Shown here: positions 52,179 to 60,944 of the stretch, piece after piece
Position numbering within the stretch: position 1 is the stretch's first letter
How the letters are laid out: every line of letters starts with the position of its first letter
Origin: an uncultured Flavobacteriaceae bacterium
GTDB taxonomy: Bacteria; Bacteroidota; Bacteroidia; Flavobacteriales; Flavobacteriaceae
Assembly: GCA_938010765.1 (NCBI GenBank)
Contig: CALLVX010000011.1
Span: 1 to 61,776, forward strand
Length of the DNA: 61,776 bases
Direction: 5' to 3'
Notes under the pieces: generated by a model
What the model was told of the DNA's origin: nothing
The model's database searches: none
Seen by the model: the letters and a program-made list of their open reading frames with translations, nothing else
Made by a program: the position numbers and the translations under genes

Positions 52179-53621
52179 ATGAATTCAAATTGTAACAACG
52201 CTTCTTTGGGCGTTTATGTCCCTACAACTAGCAGTCCTTGGAATAGTAAAAAAATAAAACATTTATATAAGCGCGTCGCTTTCGGTATTTCACCTGCCGA
52301 TGCCGAACTTCTCTTAGGTGAAAATCCGGCAGAGGTTGTCGATGCGCTCATCGATGAAGCGCTTGCAAAGCCCTTGATGGCAAAACCTTCTTGGGCCGAT
52401 GATTTTGACCCGGCAAACCCAGTTGATATAGAACCTAGAAGAGAATGGTGGGTTACCTATTTACAGGCCATGTTCGAGAACGGGTTGCGAGATCGCCTTA
52501 GTTTTTTCTGGAGCAATCATTTTGTGACGGGTATTCAGGGGTATCAATGCCCTAGCTATATGTATCGTTATACTAGGTCGCTGCAAACGAAGGCCCTTGG
52601 TAATTTTAAAACGTTCATACATGAAATAGGCCTTGAATCGGCGATGTTATCATATTTAAATGGTAATCAGAATACCAAAAACAGACCGAACGAAAACTAT
52701 GCGCGAGAGTTATACGAACTCTTTGCTCTTGGTGAAGGCAACGGCTATACCCAAATAGATATAGAAGAAACGGCAAGAGCGCTTACAGGCTATAATAGAA
52801 GAGATTCGCGTTGTTCCCCCTTCTATTTTGTGGAAAACAACTTTGACAACGAAGATAAAACCATTTTTGGTAGAACAGGAAACTGGGGCTACGACGATGT
52901 CATAGATATACTGTTCGAAGAGCGCGGCGCCCAGGTAGCCAAGTTCATAGTCGAAAAGCTATATAAATTCTATGTACATCCCGAACTTCCACAAAACCCG
53001 ACAATTATTAATGAGTTGGCAACTACCTTTGAGAGTGGTGGCTTTGAGATTGTACCCGTTATTCGACAATTGTTGAAGAGCGAACACTTCTTTAGTGTGG
53101 ATACAACAGATGTTATCATTAAAAGTCCCGTAGACTTATTTTTAACCTTCTATAAGGACGCCGCTCTTGTTCCTCCAGACCGTGATTATATGTTAAACAT
53201 ATTTCGGTGGGCAAGGTTGTCGAACCAAGTCGTACTAGAGCCGCCAAATGTAGCCGGATGGCAGCGCGATAAGGATTGGATCAGCTCGCCCACTTTAATA
53301 ACACGGTGGACCTATTTGGAACGCATTGTACGAGATCAATTTCGTTTGAACGAAGACCAATTCCGATCCTTGGCACTTTCTATTACCGGGCCCAGCGGCG
53401 ATGTGGAATATGTGAGCCGCTCCCTTGTTGATTGGTTCTTACCGGCAGATTTACTCTCTTTACAAGACTATGAAAATGCCTTGGACGTTTTTAAATCAGA
53501 CGCTGTTCCAGAAAATTATTACGAAGATGGTACTTGGGACCTCGACTATGAAGCGGTTCCCAAACAGGTATGTCTCCTTTTGACCCATATTGTTAAACAG
53601 CCCGAGTTTCAAATAAAATAG
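52179..53621 (+). CDS. DUF1800 family protein
   Basis: The 480-residue protein belongs to the DUF1800 family. Hallmarks are HLYKRVAFGISPADAELLL near the start, REWWVTYLQAMFENGLRDRL, FFWSNHFVTG, NENYARELYELFALGEGNGY and EPPNVAGWQRDKDWIS. It lacks a clear signal peptide in the called start, though a start further upstream was not found. DUF1800 genes almost always stand next to a DUF1501 gene, as here (6 bp gap). The pair is found in many Bacteroidetes and other marine bacteria; biochemical function is unknown. Confidence 0.92.
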   Translation: MNSNCNNASLGVYVPTTSSPWNSKKIKHLYKRVAFGISPADAELLLGENPAEVVDALIDEALAKPLMAKPSWADDFDPANPVDIEPRREWWVTYLQAMFENGLRDRLSFFWSNHFVTGIQGYQCPSYMYRYTRSLQTKALGNFKTFIHEIGLESAMLSYLNGNQNTKNRPNENYARELYELFALGEGNGYTQIDIEETARALTGYNRRDSRCSPFYFVENNFDNEDKTIFGRTGNWGYDDVIDILFEERGAQVAKFIVEKLYKFYVHPELPQNPTIINELATTFESGGFEIVPVIRQLLKSEHFFSVDTTDVIIKSPVDLFLTFYKDAALVPPDRDYMLNIFRWARLSNQVVLEPPNVAGWQRDKDWISSPTLITRWTYLERIVRDQFRLNEDQFRSLALSITGPSGDVEYVSRSLVDWFLPADLLSLQDYENALDVFKSDAVPENYYEDGTWDLDYEAVPKQVCLLLTHIVKQPEFQIK

Positions 53622-53627
53622 CCTACT

Positions 53628-55268
53628 ATGTACCACAGAACAATTGCAAAAGCGCATAAAGATGCACATTCGCACGATCACGAACACAAGGTATGGAGCC
53701 GAAGATCTTTTTTACAAGCACTTGGTATCGGATCTACCGGTAGTTTAATGCTTGCCGGAAACCAGTTGAGCGCCTCTTCGGTATCACCCTTGGCCATGGC
53801 CTTGAACAAATCGGACAACGATAACATTTTGGTCTTGATCCGCTTGGCAGGCGGAAACGATGGGCTGAATACAATTGTACCAGTGTATGATTTTGATACC
53901 TATGCCAATGCAAGGCCCTCTATTTATCATAAGCAAAGCGATTTGATTTCTTTGGATAGTGATTTTGGCATGCCCGATTACATGCAGCCCCTAGAACCTA
54001 TGTGGGGCGATGGGATGATGAAAGTCGTACACGGGGTGGGCTATGAAGGTCAAAACCTTTCACATTTTAAATCATCGGATATTTGGGCAACCGCAAATAC
54101 CGAGTACGGTAGTGATCTTACCCAAGGTTGGTTCGGTAAATACTTTAAGGAGAGCTACCAGGATTTTTTATTGACTCCGCCCGAAAAACCACTTGCCATT
54201 CAGATTGGCAGCATCGGAAATCTAATTTTCAATAATGAGGGCGAACAGTTTGCGTTTCTCGTTTCAAACCCGAGGCAACTTGAGAATATTGCCAAGAATG
54301 GAGTGCAGTTTAATGTGAATGATTTGAACCTCGATTGCAAGTCGGGGCAACAACAAGAATTTTTAAGGGCTACCTCGAACTCGACCTATATCTATTCAGG
54401 TGTCATCAGTGAGGCGTATAACAAGGCCGCCAACAAGATGGAATATGCTGACAATAAGATAGCCGATCAATTGGCGATCATTGCGCGCTTGATCAAAGGA
54501 AATCTGGGGACCAAGGTATTTATGGTCACCTTGAACGGTTTTGATACCCATGCAAATCAGCCCGAGAGACATGCCGAGCTAATGGGCGACCTTTCGAAGG
54601 CCATAAACGACTTCTATAAAGATTTGGAGGAAACGGGCCATCATGAAAAAGTGCTAGGGATGACTTTTTCCGAATTTGGAAGAAGATTTACCGAAAATGG
54701 CTCCAATGGTACCGATCATGGCGCCGCTTCCCCTACGATGTTTTTTGGGCCTGCCCTCAACGGGAACGGCTTTGTGGGGAATCATCCAGATCTTGGTGAT
54801 TTAGACAGAAATAAAAACCTAAAGAGCACGAACGATTTTAGATCCCTGTACGCATCTGTATTATCCCAATGGCTATGCATAGATCAAGCAAGTGTAAACA
54901 ATGCCCTAGCGGGTGATTATGAGAACTTGGATCTTGGTTTCTCTTGCAACGCGGAGGTGCCCGAACCAATAGATCCAACAGACCCTATTGCCGAGGTGCC
55001 GGAAGCATTTACCCATAAACCTGTTTATGATGCGGAAAGCAACCCTTCGATCGCATTGAACATAAACCGGGCGATGCATGTAGATATTCAATTATATGCC
55101 ATCAACGGACAGCAGATCGGAACAGTAAGGAATAGCTTTATGAGTGAAGGAACCTATGTGATGAGTATTAAGGAATCCTTGACCGATGAGACCTTGACGA
55201 CCGGGGAATATATTTACCGAGTTACTACACATGAAGGTAGTTCTAGTAAGATAGTTCTAATTAGATAA
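53628..55268 (+). CDS. DUF1501 family protein with Tat signal and type IX sorting domain
   Basis: The 546-residue protein has a twin-arginine signal WSRRSFLQALGIGSTGSL. The DUF1501 sulfatase-like fold follows, with VLIRLAGGNDGLNTIVP, LNGFDTHANQ, MTFSEFGRRFTENGSNGTDH and GAASPTMFFG as family motifs. After a PEPIDPTDP linker, a C-terminal type A sorting domain of about 75 residues (VDIQLYAINGQQIG ... GEYIYRV ... SSKIVLIR) is typical of T9SS cargo. It probably crosses the inner membrane by Tat and the outer membrane by T9SS. It is paired with DUF1800 and followed by a PorP/SprF gene. Confidence 0.92.
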   Translation: MYHRTIAKAHKDAHSHDHEHKVWSRRSFLQALGIGSTGSLMLAGNQLSASSVSPLAMALNKSDNDNILVLIRLAGGNDGLNTIVPVYDFDTYANARPSIYHKQSDLISLDSDFGMPDYMQPLEPMWGDGMMKVVHGVGYEGQNLSHFKSSDIWATANTEYGSDLTQGWFGKYFKESYQDFLLTPPEKPLAIQIGSIGNLIFNNEGEQFAFLVSNPRQLENIAKNGVQFNVNDLNLDCKSGQQQEFLRATSNSTYIYSGVISEAYNKAANKMEYADNKIADQLAIIARLIKGNLGTKVFMVTLNGFDTHANQPERHAELMGDLSKAINDFYKDLEETGHHEKVLGMTFSEFGRRFTENGSNGTDHGAASPTMFFGPALNGNGFVGNHPDLGDLDRNKNLKSTNDFRSLYASVLSQWLCIDQASVNNALAGDYENLDLGFSCNAEVPEPIDPTDPIAEVPEAFTHKPVYDAESNPSIALNINRAMHVDIQLYAINGQQIGTVRNSFMSEGTYVMSIKESLTDETLTTGEYIYRVTTHEGSSSKIVLIR

Positions 55269-55300
55269 GTTCTATATCTAATCACCCTATACCCTAAATC

Positions 55301-56659
55301 ATGAAACCTACTATAACTCTTATCGCTTTTTTATTTTGTGCTTTTTTATATTCACAACGTACCGTTTTTCCTGGGCAGGATTTGCTGTATCCCTACTTAA
55401 ACGACCCTTCTTTTGTTGGGGCGCAGCAAAGGGTAGAGGTAACAGGAATGTTGCAGGTATCGGATGTAGAACGAAAACAGACTTCTCAATACATATTTGC
55501 GCAAATACCGATATATGATAATGTAACTTTTGGAATCGATTATTTCAAAGATCGCTTTGATTATTTCAGTTATTCGGCAGCGATGGTAAGTACTGCCTTT
55601 ACAATTGGCAGAAAAGATCACTTTCTTACGATAGGGGCATCTGGTGGCCTCGATACACGGCAGCAAGAGCGTATTCCGTTAGATCAATTGCCAACAGATG
55701 AAAATTTTGCACCCGATATTAATGCGAGCAACCGTGCATTTACGTATCGGGGAGGGCTGCATTATACCCTTAGAAGTTTAACAGTAGGTGGGTTTTATAA
55801 TAAAATGCCTATTCAAACGGTAACACTTAGAGATGGGTTGGAAGACTTATTGGAATATCGGGTCGAAGCGGGCTTTACCGCCTATGCACAATTCGGCATA
55901 AAGACCAGTGCCGATTTAACCCTAACCCCGATCGTTCGCTACCTCGGTTATGATGACGAAGGAATTTATGAAGGTGCCTTACGAGCCGATTTTAAAGATC
56001 GGGTAAGCGTAAGCATATCCTATAAAAATGAATATTCGGTAAATCCCGCATTGCAGGTGTATTTGTTCAACGCACTTCATATAGGATACTCCTATGAAAT
56101 GTCACTTGGAGAGTACGATTTTGGTGACGTTCACGCCTTGAGCCTTTCCTATAAATTTAAAAAAGGCGAAGGGGAAGAAGGCCCTGAGTGGGAAGAGAAT
56201 GCAAGGGAGACAACGAAAAAGATAGCGGCCATAACCGCTCCGAAAAAGAAAAAAGAGCCAAAGAAAGATCCTGTTCCCGAACCAGTTGAAGAAACGGGAG
56301 CACCAAAAGTAACGGCACCCGCCCCCCAAGAAACAGTAGTAGTGCAGACGCCCGAAGTAGATAAAGAAGCGGTAAGGCGACCCAAGGCGATCGATAAAAC
56401 GGTAGATAAAAATACACACCTTTTAAAGTCGGGTTACTATGTGGTTATCGGCAGTTTTGCTTCGTTCGAAGAAGCACAAAATGCCCAAAAACGATTTGCC
56501 AAAATGGAATATTACACCATCATTGGTAAGAAAGATCCGAATAGCAGATTTTACTTGATCGTTGATTCCGACACAACAAAACCAGAGGCTATTAAAAGAC
56601 TCAGCGCCCATAAGCTCGATAGGAACTTTAAAGATCCTTGGCTTATGACGGTCAAGTAA
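55301..56659 (+). CDS. PorP/SprF family membrane protein fused to a SPOR domain
   Basis: The 452-residue protein has a signal peptide. A PorP/SprF-type outer-membrane barrel (about residues 20-285; LYPYLNDPSFVGAQQRVEVT is the start signature) is followed by a Lys/Pro-rich linker (about 300-370). A C-terminal SPOR domain (about 375-452; SGYYVVIGSFASFEEAQNAQ and FYLIVDSDT) binds denuded peptidoglycan. PorP/SprF proteins anchor type IX cargo and gliding adhesins, and this one likely handles the DUF1501 cargo encoded upstream. The fusion to SPOR ties it to the cell wall. Confidence 0.88.
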   Translation: MKPTITLIAFLFCAFLYSQRTVFPGQDLLYPYLNDPSFVGAQQRVEVTGMLQVSDVERKQTSQYIFAQIPIYDNVTFGIDYFKDRFDYFSYSAAMVSTAFTIGRKDHFLTIGASGGLDTRQQERIPLDQLPTDENFAPDINASNRAFTYRGGLHYTLRSLTVGGFYNKMPIQTVTLRDGLEDLLEYRVEAGFTAYAQFGIKTSADLTLTPIVRYLGYDDEGIYEGALRADFKDRVSVSISYKNEYSVNPALQVYLFNALHIGYSYEMSLGEYDFGDVHALSLSYKFKKGEGEEGPEWEENARETTKKIAAITAPKKKKEPKKDPVPEPVEETGAPKVTAPAPQETVVVQTPEVDKEAVRRPKAIDKTVDKNTHLLKSGYYVVIGSFASFEEAQNAQKRFAKMEYYTIIGKKDPNSRFYLIVDSDTTKPEAIKRLSAHKLDRNFKDPWLMTVK

Positions 56660-56796
56660 TGATTGTGAAGTTGATCTAAGGTTTAGTGGTTTTATGGTAA
56701 TTGTCTGCAAATGCAATGGGCATACCGCTCGACCCGGCAGAGCGGTATAAATCTTTGACAATCATAATAAAATAATTGACCCATAGATTAACGATA

Positions 56797-56838
56797 CTAA
56801 AAAAAAGTCCCTGCTTTTACGCAAGAACTTTTTTTTAG
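56797..56838. terminator. Bidirectional terminator between convergent genes
   Basis: CTAAAAAAAAGT pairs with ACTTTTTTTTAG around an inner CTGC/GCAAG stem. The A run and T run make it a symmetrical rho-independent terminator that serves the PorP/SPOR gene on the plus strand and the ADP-ribosylglycohydrolase gene on the minus strand, whose last codon lies inside it. Confidence 0.9.
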
Positions 56839-58157
56839 TTGAAGTTGGTAGCGGTTAGTTCTTTGGCCATGGCTTCCAAGTCAATGCCCAAAACTTCTTT
56901 GTTGACCTGTAGTATGGTATGCTTCAAATCATCTGGCAGGTTTTTATACCCCTCTTTGGCTCCTAATATCATGCCGGCAATGGCTGCGACAGTATCATTA
57001 TCACGCCCATAGTTCGTAATGAACTGTAAGGTCGTCGTAAAATCGCCCTCTCCGAATTGTAGGCCCGTGATTAATATTTGCCAAATCTCCCCAGCGTGAA
57101 AGGCAATCGACCGTTGGTCTTTTTCTAGCAATTGATGGATCATTTCTTGTCGCACCCAGTCTTTCTGGTTTCCTGGATACCCTTCGGGTATTTTATAAAT
57201 CAAGGAGTCTTTGGCTATCAACGAATCGATCAATACCAGTTCTTTTACTACGCGAACACTTTTGATAGAACTTTCTAAAATAGCATAGGGGATGCGACCT
57301 ACCAATCTGCTATCTTGGTACCCCAACGGATCCACGAAGGTAGCGGTGTTTAAAATAGAATCAAGATCCGCGGTTCGCAAGGCCATATGCGTCATAGCGG
57401 CAACAAGTCCTGAAATGTCCTTGGCATACCCAAGGTCAAAAAGGGCATGCTCATAAGCGGTTGTATACGCTTCCTCTGGGTTTTTTGCCAATAGGCCGAA
57501 CATAGGAGTGTACAATTGTCCGGCACACGACATTTCTCCCCCATAAAAGCGGTTTAATGCCAGTTGGTAGGCCTCAGGTCCCTTTTGGAATGCCATAGAA
57601 ACGCGTGCCCATTCCTTGATCCATTCCATTTTTTCGATACGTTCGTCCAAGGCGCCGGTATCGGTCAACACCTCTTGGTCTCCCAAAGTTTTTACCACAC
57701 TCTGGTAATAATCCGATATGAATTGGGAAAAGTTTGCTGCATTTAACGCTTCACGGTTGGCATTAAAGTATTTGACCATAAGGAGTTTCCAACGGGTATC
57801 GTCTGTAGTGGCACCTGCAAGAAGATTATGGTCCCAAGGACCTTCCGGTGATTGCGGTCGAACAGCTGGGGTTAGTTCTTTGATATAGCCATAGGTGAGT
57901 TGAATATCGCTTCGGTTCCACATTTCGGTGCTGGCGCCCATTGCATCCCCAATAGCCGACCCGACCAAAGCGCCAAGAACCTTGTCATAATATACCTCTT
58001 TGGAGAGTAATAAGCGCTCATGCGTATCGCCGGTTTTTTTGGGAGATGGTAAATCTACCTTCGAACTAGGGCGTTTACAAGCAATTCCCAAAGTGATAGC
58101 TGCGCTTATTAATAGAAGTGCGAGTTGTTTCAATTTACTTTTTTTTAGTATGGCCAT
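56835..58157 (-). CDS. Exported ADP-ribosylglycohydrolase-family lipoprotein
   Basis: I start at MAILKKSKLKQL, whose hydrophobic signal ends in LGIACK (lipobox), five codons inside a longer frame. The 440-residue protein is in the DraG/ARH family. GALVGSAIGDAMGAST (metal/ligand loop), GATTDDTRW (first Asp pair), and FITNYGRDNDTVAAIAGMIL (C-terminal metal motif) are all conserved. The family removes ADP-ribose or related groups from proteins or nucleosides. Export as a lipoprotein is uncommon and suggests a periplasmic nucleoside or glycoside substrate rather than a protein one. It is followed upstream by an MTR-kinase-like gene on the same strand. Confidence 0.86.
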   Translation of the reverse strand: MAILKKSKLKQLALLLISAAITLGIACKRPSSKVDLPSPKKTGDTHERLLLSKEVYYDKVLGALVGSAIGDAMGASTEMWNRSDIQLTYGYIKELTPAVRPQSPEGPWDHNLLAGATTDDTRWKLLMVKYFNANREALNAANFSQFISDYYQSVVKTLGDQEVLTDTGALDERIEKMEWIKEWARVSMAFQKGPEAYQLALNRFYGGEMSCAGQLYTPMFGLLAKNPEEAYTTAYEHALFDLGYAKDISGLVAAMTHMALRTADLDSILNTATFVDPLGYQDSRLVGRIPYAILESSIKSVRVVKELVLIDSLIAKDSLIYKIPEGYPGNQKDWVRQEMIHQLLEKDQRSIAFHAGEIWQILITGLQFGEGDFTTTLQFITNYGRDNDTVAAIAGMILGAKEGYKNLPDDLKHTILQVNKEVLGIDLEAMAKELTATNFN

Positions 58158-58184
58158 CCAATAAATGGGCATCTTTGGTTGCTT

Positions 58185-59165
58185 CTATCCAAGGATCATT
58201 TGATGTGCCTTTTGTAAAAGATACTGCTTTTCTTCAATAGTTCTGTTCAATGGCAATTGGGCAAGGCCGATCAATCGGCGCATTATTTCGATTCCGGCAA
58301 TCTGTGCGGTTAGCGTACGATCAATAGTTTTCGGGTAATGATCTAAGACCATATCAAGATATTCCTCTTTCATAGATGCTAGTATGCAATGGGCAGCAAG
58401 CACCCCTACATCAAATTCGGCAAAGCCCAAAAAACTAAATTCGGGATCTAGTACATACAATTGGTCTTTTTGGGTCATCCAACTACCAGGGTAGTAATCT
58501 CCATGCAACAGTACCGACCCTTTTGATAAATACCTCTTGCCAATTTCGGTTACCTGTGCGGCAAGGGCCCAATCTTTTTTGTATGGTAGGGAAAGTGCCT
58601 GTAGCCCTTCTTGAACCGTGTCTAGCTCAAAACCGTTGTCCATAAAAAAAGGAAGCACAAATATATGTTGGTGATTCAGCTGTCGTAATACAGCGTTATC
58701 CGGGAAATTCTGGGGGGCATCACTTTGGTGAATTTCGATAAGAATAGCGACCAATTTTACCAAGGTGCCAGTAGCAATGGTACCCTTTTCATATACATAC
58801 GACATATCGTCGCACTGTCCCAAGTCTTGCAATTGCAGTATATGGTCTTGCGCGTCGTAGTTCAAGATAGCAGGGAAATGGTTCGAAAGCCGAGCATCTT
58901 CAAGAGTACGATAAAACTCATGTTCCACCCCGATGCGTTCTAAAGGAGCCGCTATCTGCTGGTACTTTTGTACGTAGGGCCTTGATTGTTTTAGGATAAA
59001 GGAGCGTACATTGGTTTGTATGCGAAGCACCACGTTCATATTACCCTCGCCCGGTTTTTCGATATGTTCAACTCTTTCCTCTTCTGAAATCCACCCCTTG
59101 CCCGACAAAAATGTCTCGATTGCCAAGAGTGGTGTATGTATGTCTAAATTGTTCAATTGCCACAA
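58185..59165 (-). CDS. Phosphotransferase of the APH/methylthioribose kinase type
   Basis: The 326-residue protein has an APH-fold kinase. GEGNMNVVLRI is the nucleotide loop, SFILKQSRPYVQKY has the ATP-binding Lys as in methylthioribose kinase (MtnK), VEHEFY the salt-bridge Glu, VLLHGDYYPGSWM the catalytic loop and LDPEFSFLGFAEFDVG the metal-binding Asp. The close match to MtnK motifs (PYV, HGD..GS, DPEF) suggests a phosphorylated pentose or methylthioribose-like substrate. No mtnA/mtnN neighbours are visible, so the substrate is open. It is 27 bp before the ADP-ribosylglycohydrolase gene, probably one operon. Confidence 0.82.
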   Translation of the reverse strand: MWQLNNLDIHTPLLAIETFLSGKGWISEEERVEHIEKPGEGNMNVVLRIQTNVRSFILKQSRPYVQKYQQIAAPLERIGVEHEFYRTLEDARLSNHFPAILNYDAQDHILQLQDLGQCDDMSYVYEKGTIATGTLVKLVAILIEIHQSDAPQNFPDNAVLRQLNHQHIFVLPFFMDNGFELDTVQEGLQALSLPYKKDWALAAQVTEIGKRYLSKGSVLLHGDYYPGSWMTQKDQLYVLDPEFSFLGFAEFDVGVLAAHCILASMKEEYLDMVLDHYPKTIDRTLTAQIAGIEIMRRLIGLAQLPLNRTIEEKQYLLQKAHQMILG

Positions 59166-59168
59166 AAT

Positions 59169-59615
59169 TTAAGAATCTAAAAGTCTTCTATGATAATTTA
59201 TCTGCCCTAAATGATAGGTGAGGTGGGTTGCCAAATGGGTTAGGAAATACCCGGTGGTCATTTTTTCCTTGAATACGCGAATGGGGTATTCCTCGGAAAG
59301 ACTTTTTTCGGATAACTGGTTAAGTGCATCTTCTACCATTCGTTGGGTCGCCGCTATTTGTTCGATTAAATCTGCCTTAGGAACGTCCTTTAAGGAGAAT
59401 TCAAGATCACGTTGACGTACATAGCCCGTATTAGCAAGGGTAGTGCCTATAAAGGCGTTGATATTTCCTGTTAAATGCAAACAAAGGTTACCGCCCGAAT
59501 TGGAAATTTCGTTGTCGGTTCTCCAAAGCGAATCCTCGTTTTTATAGCTGCCTATTTCGTTCTTAAGTTTGTTGAGGTCGCGCTTAAAAAGCTGCTGTAA
59601 AATTGGGATGAGCAT
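59169..59615 (-). CDS. DinB-like protein (DUF1572-type)
   Basis: The 148-residue protein has a four-helix DinB fold. The metal-binding His residues are expected at GGNLCLHLTGN (His in the first helix pair) and at FLTHLATHLTYHLGQINYH, where three to four His are visible. The family includes bacillithiol-transferase-like and thiol-dependent enzymes. Here the substrate is unknown. It lies 3 bp before the kinase gene, so co-transcription is likely. Confidence 0.87.
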   Translation of the reverse strand: MLIPILQQLFKRDLNKLKNEIGSYKNEDSLWRTDNEISNSGGNLCLHLTGNINAFIGTTLANTGYVRQRDLEFSLKDVPKADLIEQIAATQRMVEDALNQLSEKSLSEEYPIRVFKEKMTTGYFLTHLATHLTYHLGQINYHRRLLDS

Positions 59616-59730
59616 GAGATCAATGTTTGCTTAGTACTGTGTTTAAATGCCCATTGCGAACACTTTGAGAATACACGAAGATACCGATCTTTTGCAATCA
59701 AGCCGAATCTTGTACTTGATAGAAATAAAA

Positions 59731-59751
59731 ACCCAGGCTTTTGACCTGGGT
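59731..59751 (-). terminator. Terminator of the small membrane peptide gene
   Basis: ACCCAGG and CCTGGGT form a perfect 7-bp stem with a 7-base loop. On the minus strand it is followed by TTTTATTTC, fitting a rho-independent terminator for the small gene at 59771-59890. Confidence 0.85.
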
Positions 59752-59770
59752 ATCTTGTTTTTCTTTAGAG

Positions 59771-59890
59771 TTAGCGGATCATCACATGCATGATGACAAA
59801 AATGGTAATTGAAAGAATGAGGCAACTTATTGCTGCGATGATGTTCTCGGGATTCAGTTCTTTCTTGATTATTACTAGCATCGTTTTCAT
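59771..59890 (-). CDS. Small single-span membrane peptide (39 residues)
   Basis: The frame beginning MKTMLVIIKKELNPENIIAA ends in a single hydrophobic helix (ISCLILSITIFVIMHVMIR). A terminator follows 20 bp after the stop, and a longer frame would run into the upstream terminator stem, which supports the short start. No family recognised, but short single-span peptides with a basic N-terminus followed by a terminator are plausible small genes. Role unknown. Confidence 0.5.
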   Translation of the reverse strand: MKTMLVIIKKELNPENIIAAISCLILSITIFVIMHVMIR

Positions 59891-60072
59891 AATAAGTTCT
59901 TTGGAGCAAATTTCATACTGTTGACGGTATTGTAAAAAAGAATCGGATGAAGCGAAAAAAAGTAGGCTCAAAAGAAACGCGAATCCCAATGGTCGAAACA
60001 ACGGGTGTTTGGTCGTAAAGATGGTTGTATAACCGAGTTTTTGATTAATTGATACTCGGTTTTTAGTTAACC

Positions 60073-60107
60073 AAAAAAACCGCTCCATTTCTGAAGAGGC
60101 TTTTTTT
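60073..60107. terminator. Terminator-like inverted repeat with A and T runs
   Basis: AAAAAAACCGCTC and GAGGCTTTTTTT surround a short loop, giving a stem with flanking A and T runs that could stop transcription in both directions. It lies between the transposase remnant and the small membrane peptide gene; the remaining 59891-60251 sequence shows no other feature. Confidence 0.6.
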
Positions 60108-60251
60108 GAGTTCGAACTCCGATTTTTTATATGTTGTTCTGCTTTAGAGATCTACCAAACTATTTTTTTTTGGCCCTTCTTTTCTTTGCTAACAATAGTA
60201 GTTTAATGAGGCCTTTTTGTTGGAAGAAAGCTCATTACTATATGAAGTGAT

Positions 60252-60647
60252 TTAAACTTTTTTATTTCTTTTCTTTTGATTTTTTTTCAATGCTATTGCC
60301 ATGAATTCCAAATAGTTGAATCCTTTCCAACTTTCTACTGTAGTGTCGAACCTATTGAGTAGTGAACGATAGCTGCCCATCCATGCATTTGTCCTTTCAA
60401 CGGCATATCTTTCATCGTAAAGGTCTTGGTCGAAATATTCGTCCCTGTAAAGGTTCCGGCGCTTCATTCTTTTGATAAACTTTTCAAGGAACATAGCCTG
60501 TTCTTTTGATGCACATTCTTTGGATAGGACCATTTCCCAGTCATCGGCGGCATTTGTAAAACCTTTTTTGAAATAGTGATTTTTATGTTGAATCGGTCTA
60601 TGTCCTATGTACGGGGTCTCCCGATATAATATCGTTTTAGAGAATTG
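60252..60647 (-). pseudogene. Truncated IS5-family transposase remnant
   Basis: The C-terminal part of a DDE transposase is clear: YDERYAVERTNAWMGSYRSL and LLNRFDTTVESWKGFNYLEF match IS5-type ends, with the catalytic Glu in DERYAVE. The frame is open further upstream to a TAG before about 60647 and reads HRPIQHKNHYFKKGFTNAAD. The N-terminal two thirds, with both catalytic Asp, are missing. A first ATG would give 93 residues at 60252-60533, but this is a decayed element, not a functional gene. No inverted repeats were recognised. Confidence 0.75.
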
Positions 60648-60687
60648 CTATGTAAGAGGTATAGGAAATGCATCGTAGTGTAACTAA

Positions 60688-60713
60688 AAAACCCCCGCTA
60701 ACGCAGGGGTTTT
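60688..60713 (-). terminator. Terminator downstream of tRNA-Phe
   Basis: AAAACCCCCGC and GCAGGGGTTTT form a GC-rich stem with a TAAC loop and T run on the minus strand, 4 bp after the tRNA 3' end. It is a classical rho-independent terminator. Confidence 0.92.
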
Positions 60714-60716
60714 AAG

Positions 60717-60789
<73 letters not shown>

Positions 60790-60944
60790 AGTACTTTATA
60801 TATATTTTCTTCTAAAAGAAACTGGCTTAAAATTCACTAAGGATGCCCTTAGGCGGGTGCAAATATAATTTCAAATTTGCGATATCCAAACAAAAAAGTA
60901 AAAAAAGCTGCTAGGGTTGTTTTCCATTTTATAATCTTTGCAGT

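Noticed and set aside
59891..60088. Longer form of the small membrane peptide (105 residues)
   Set aside because: Its start lies next to an inverted repeat with A/T runs that looks like a terminator, and the extra residues have no coding character.
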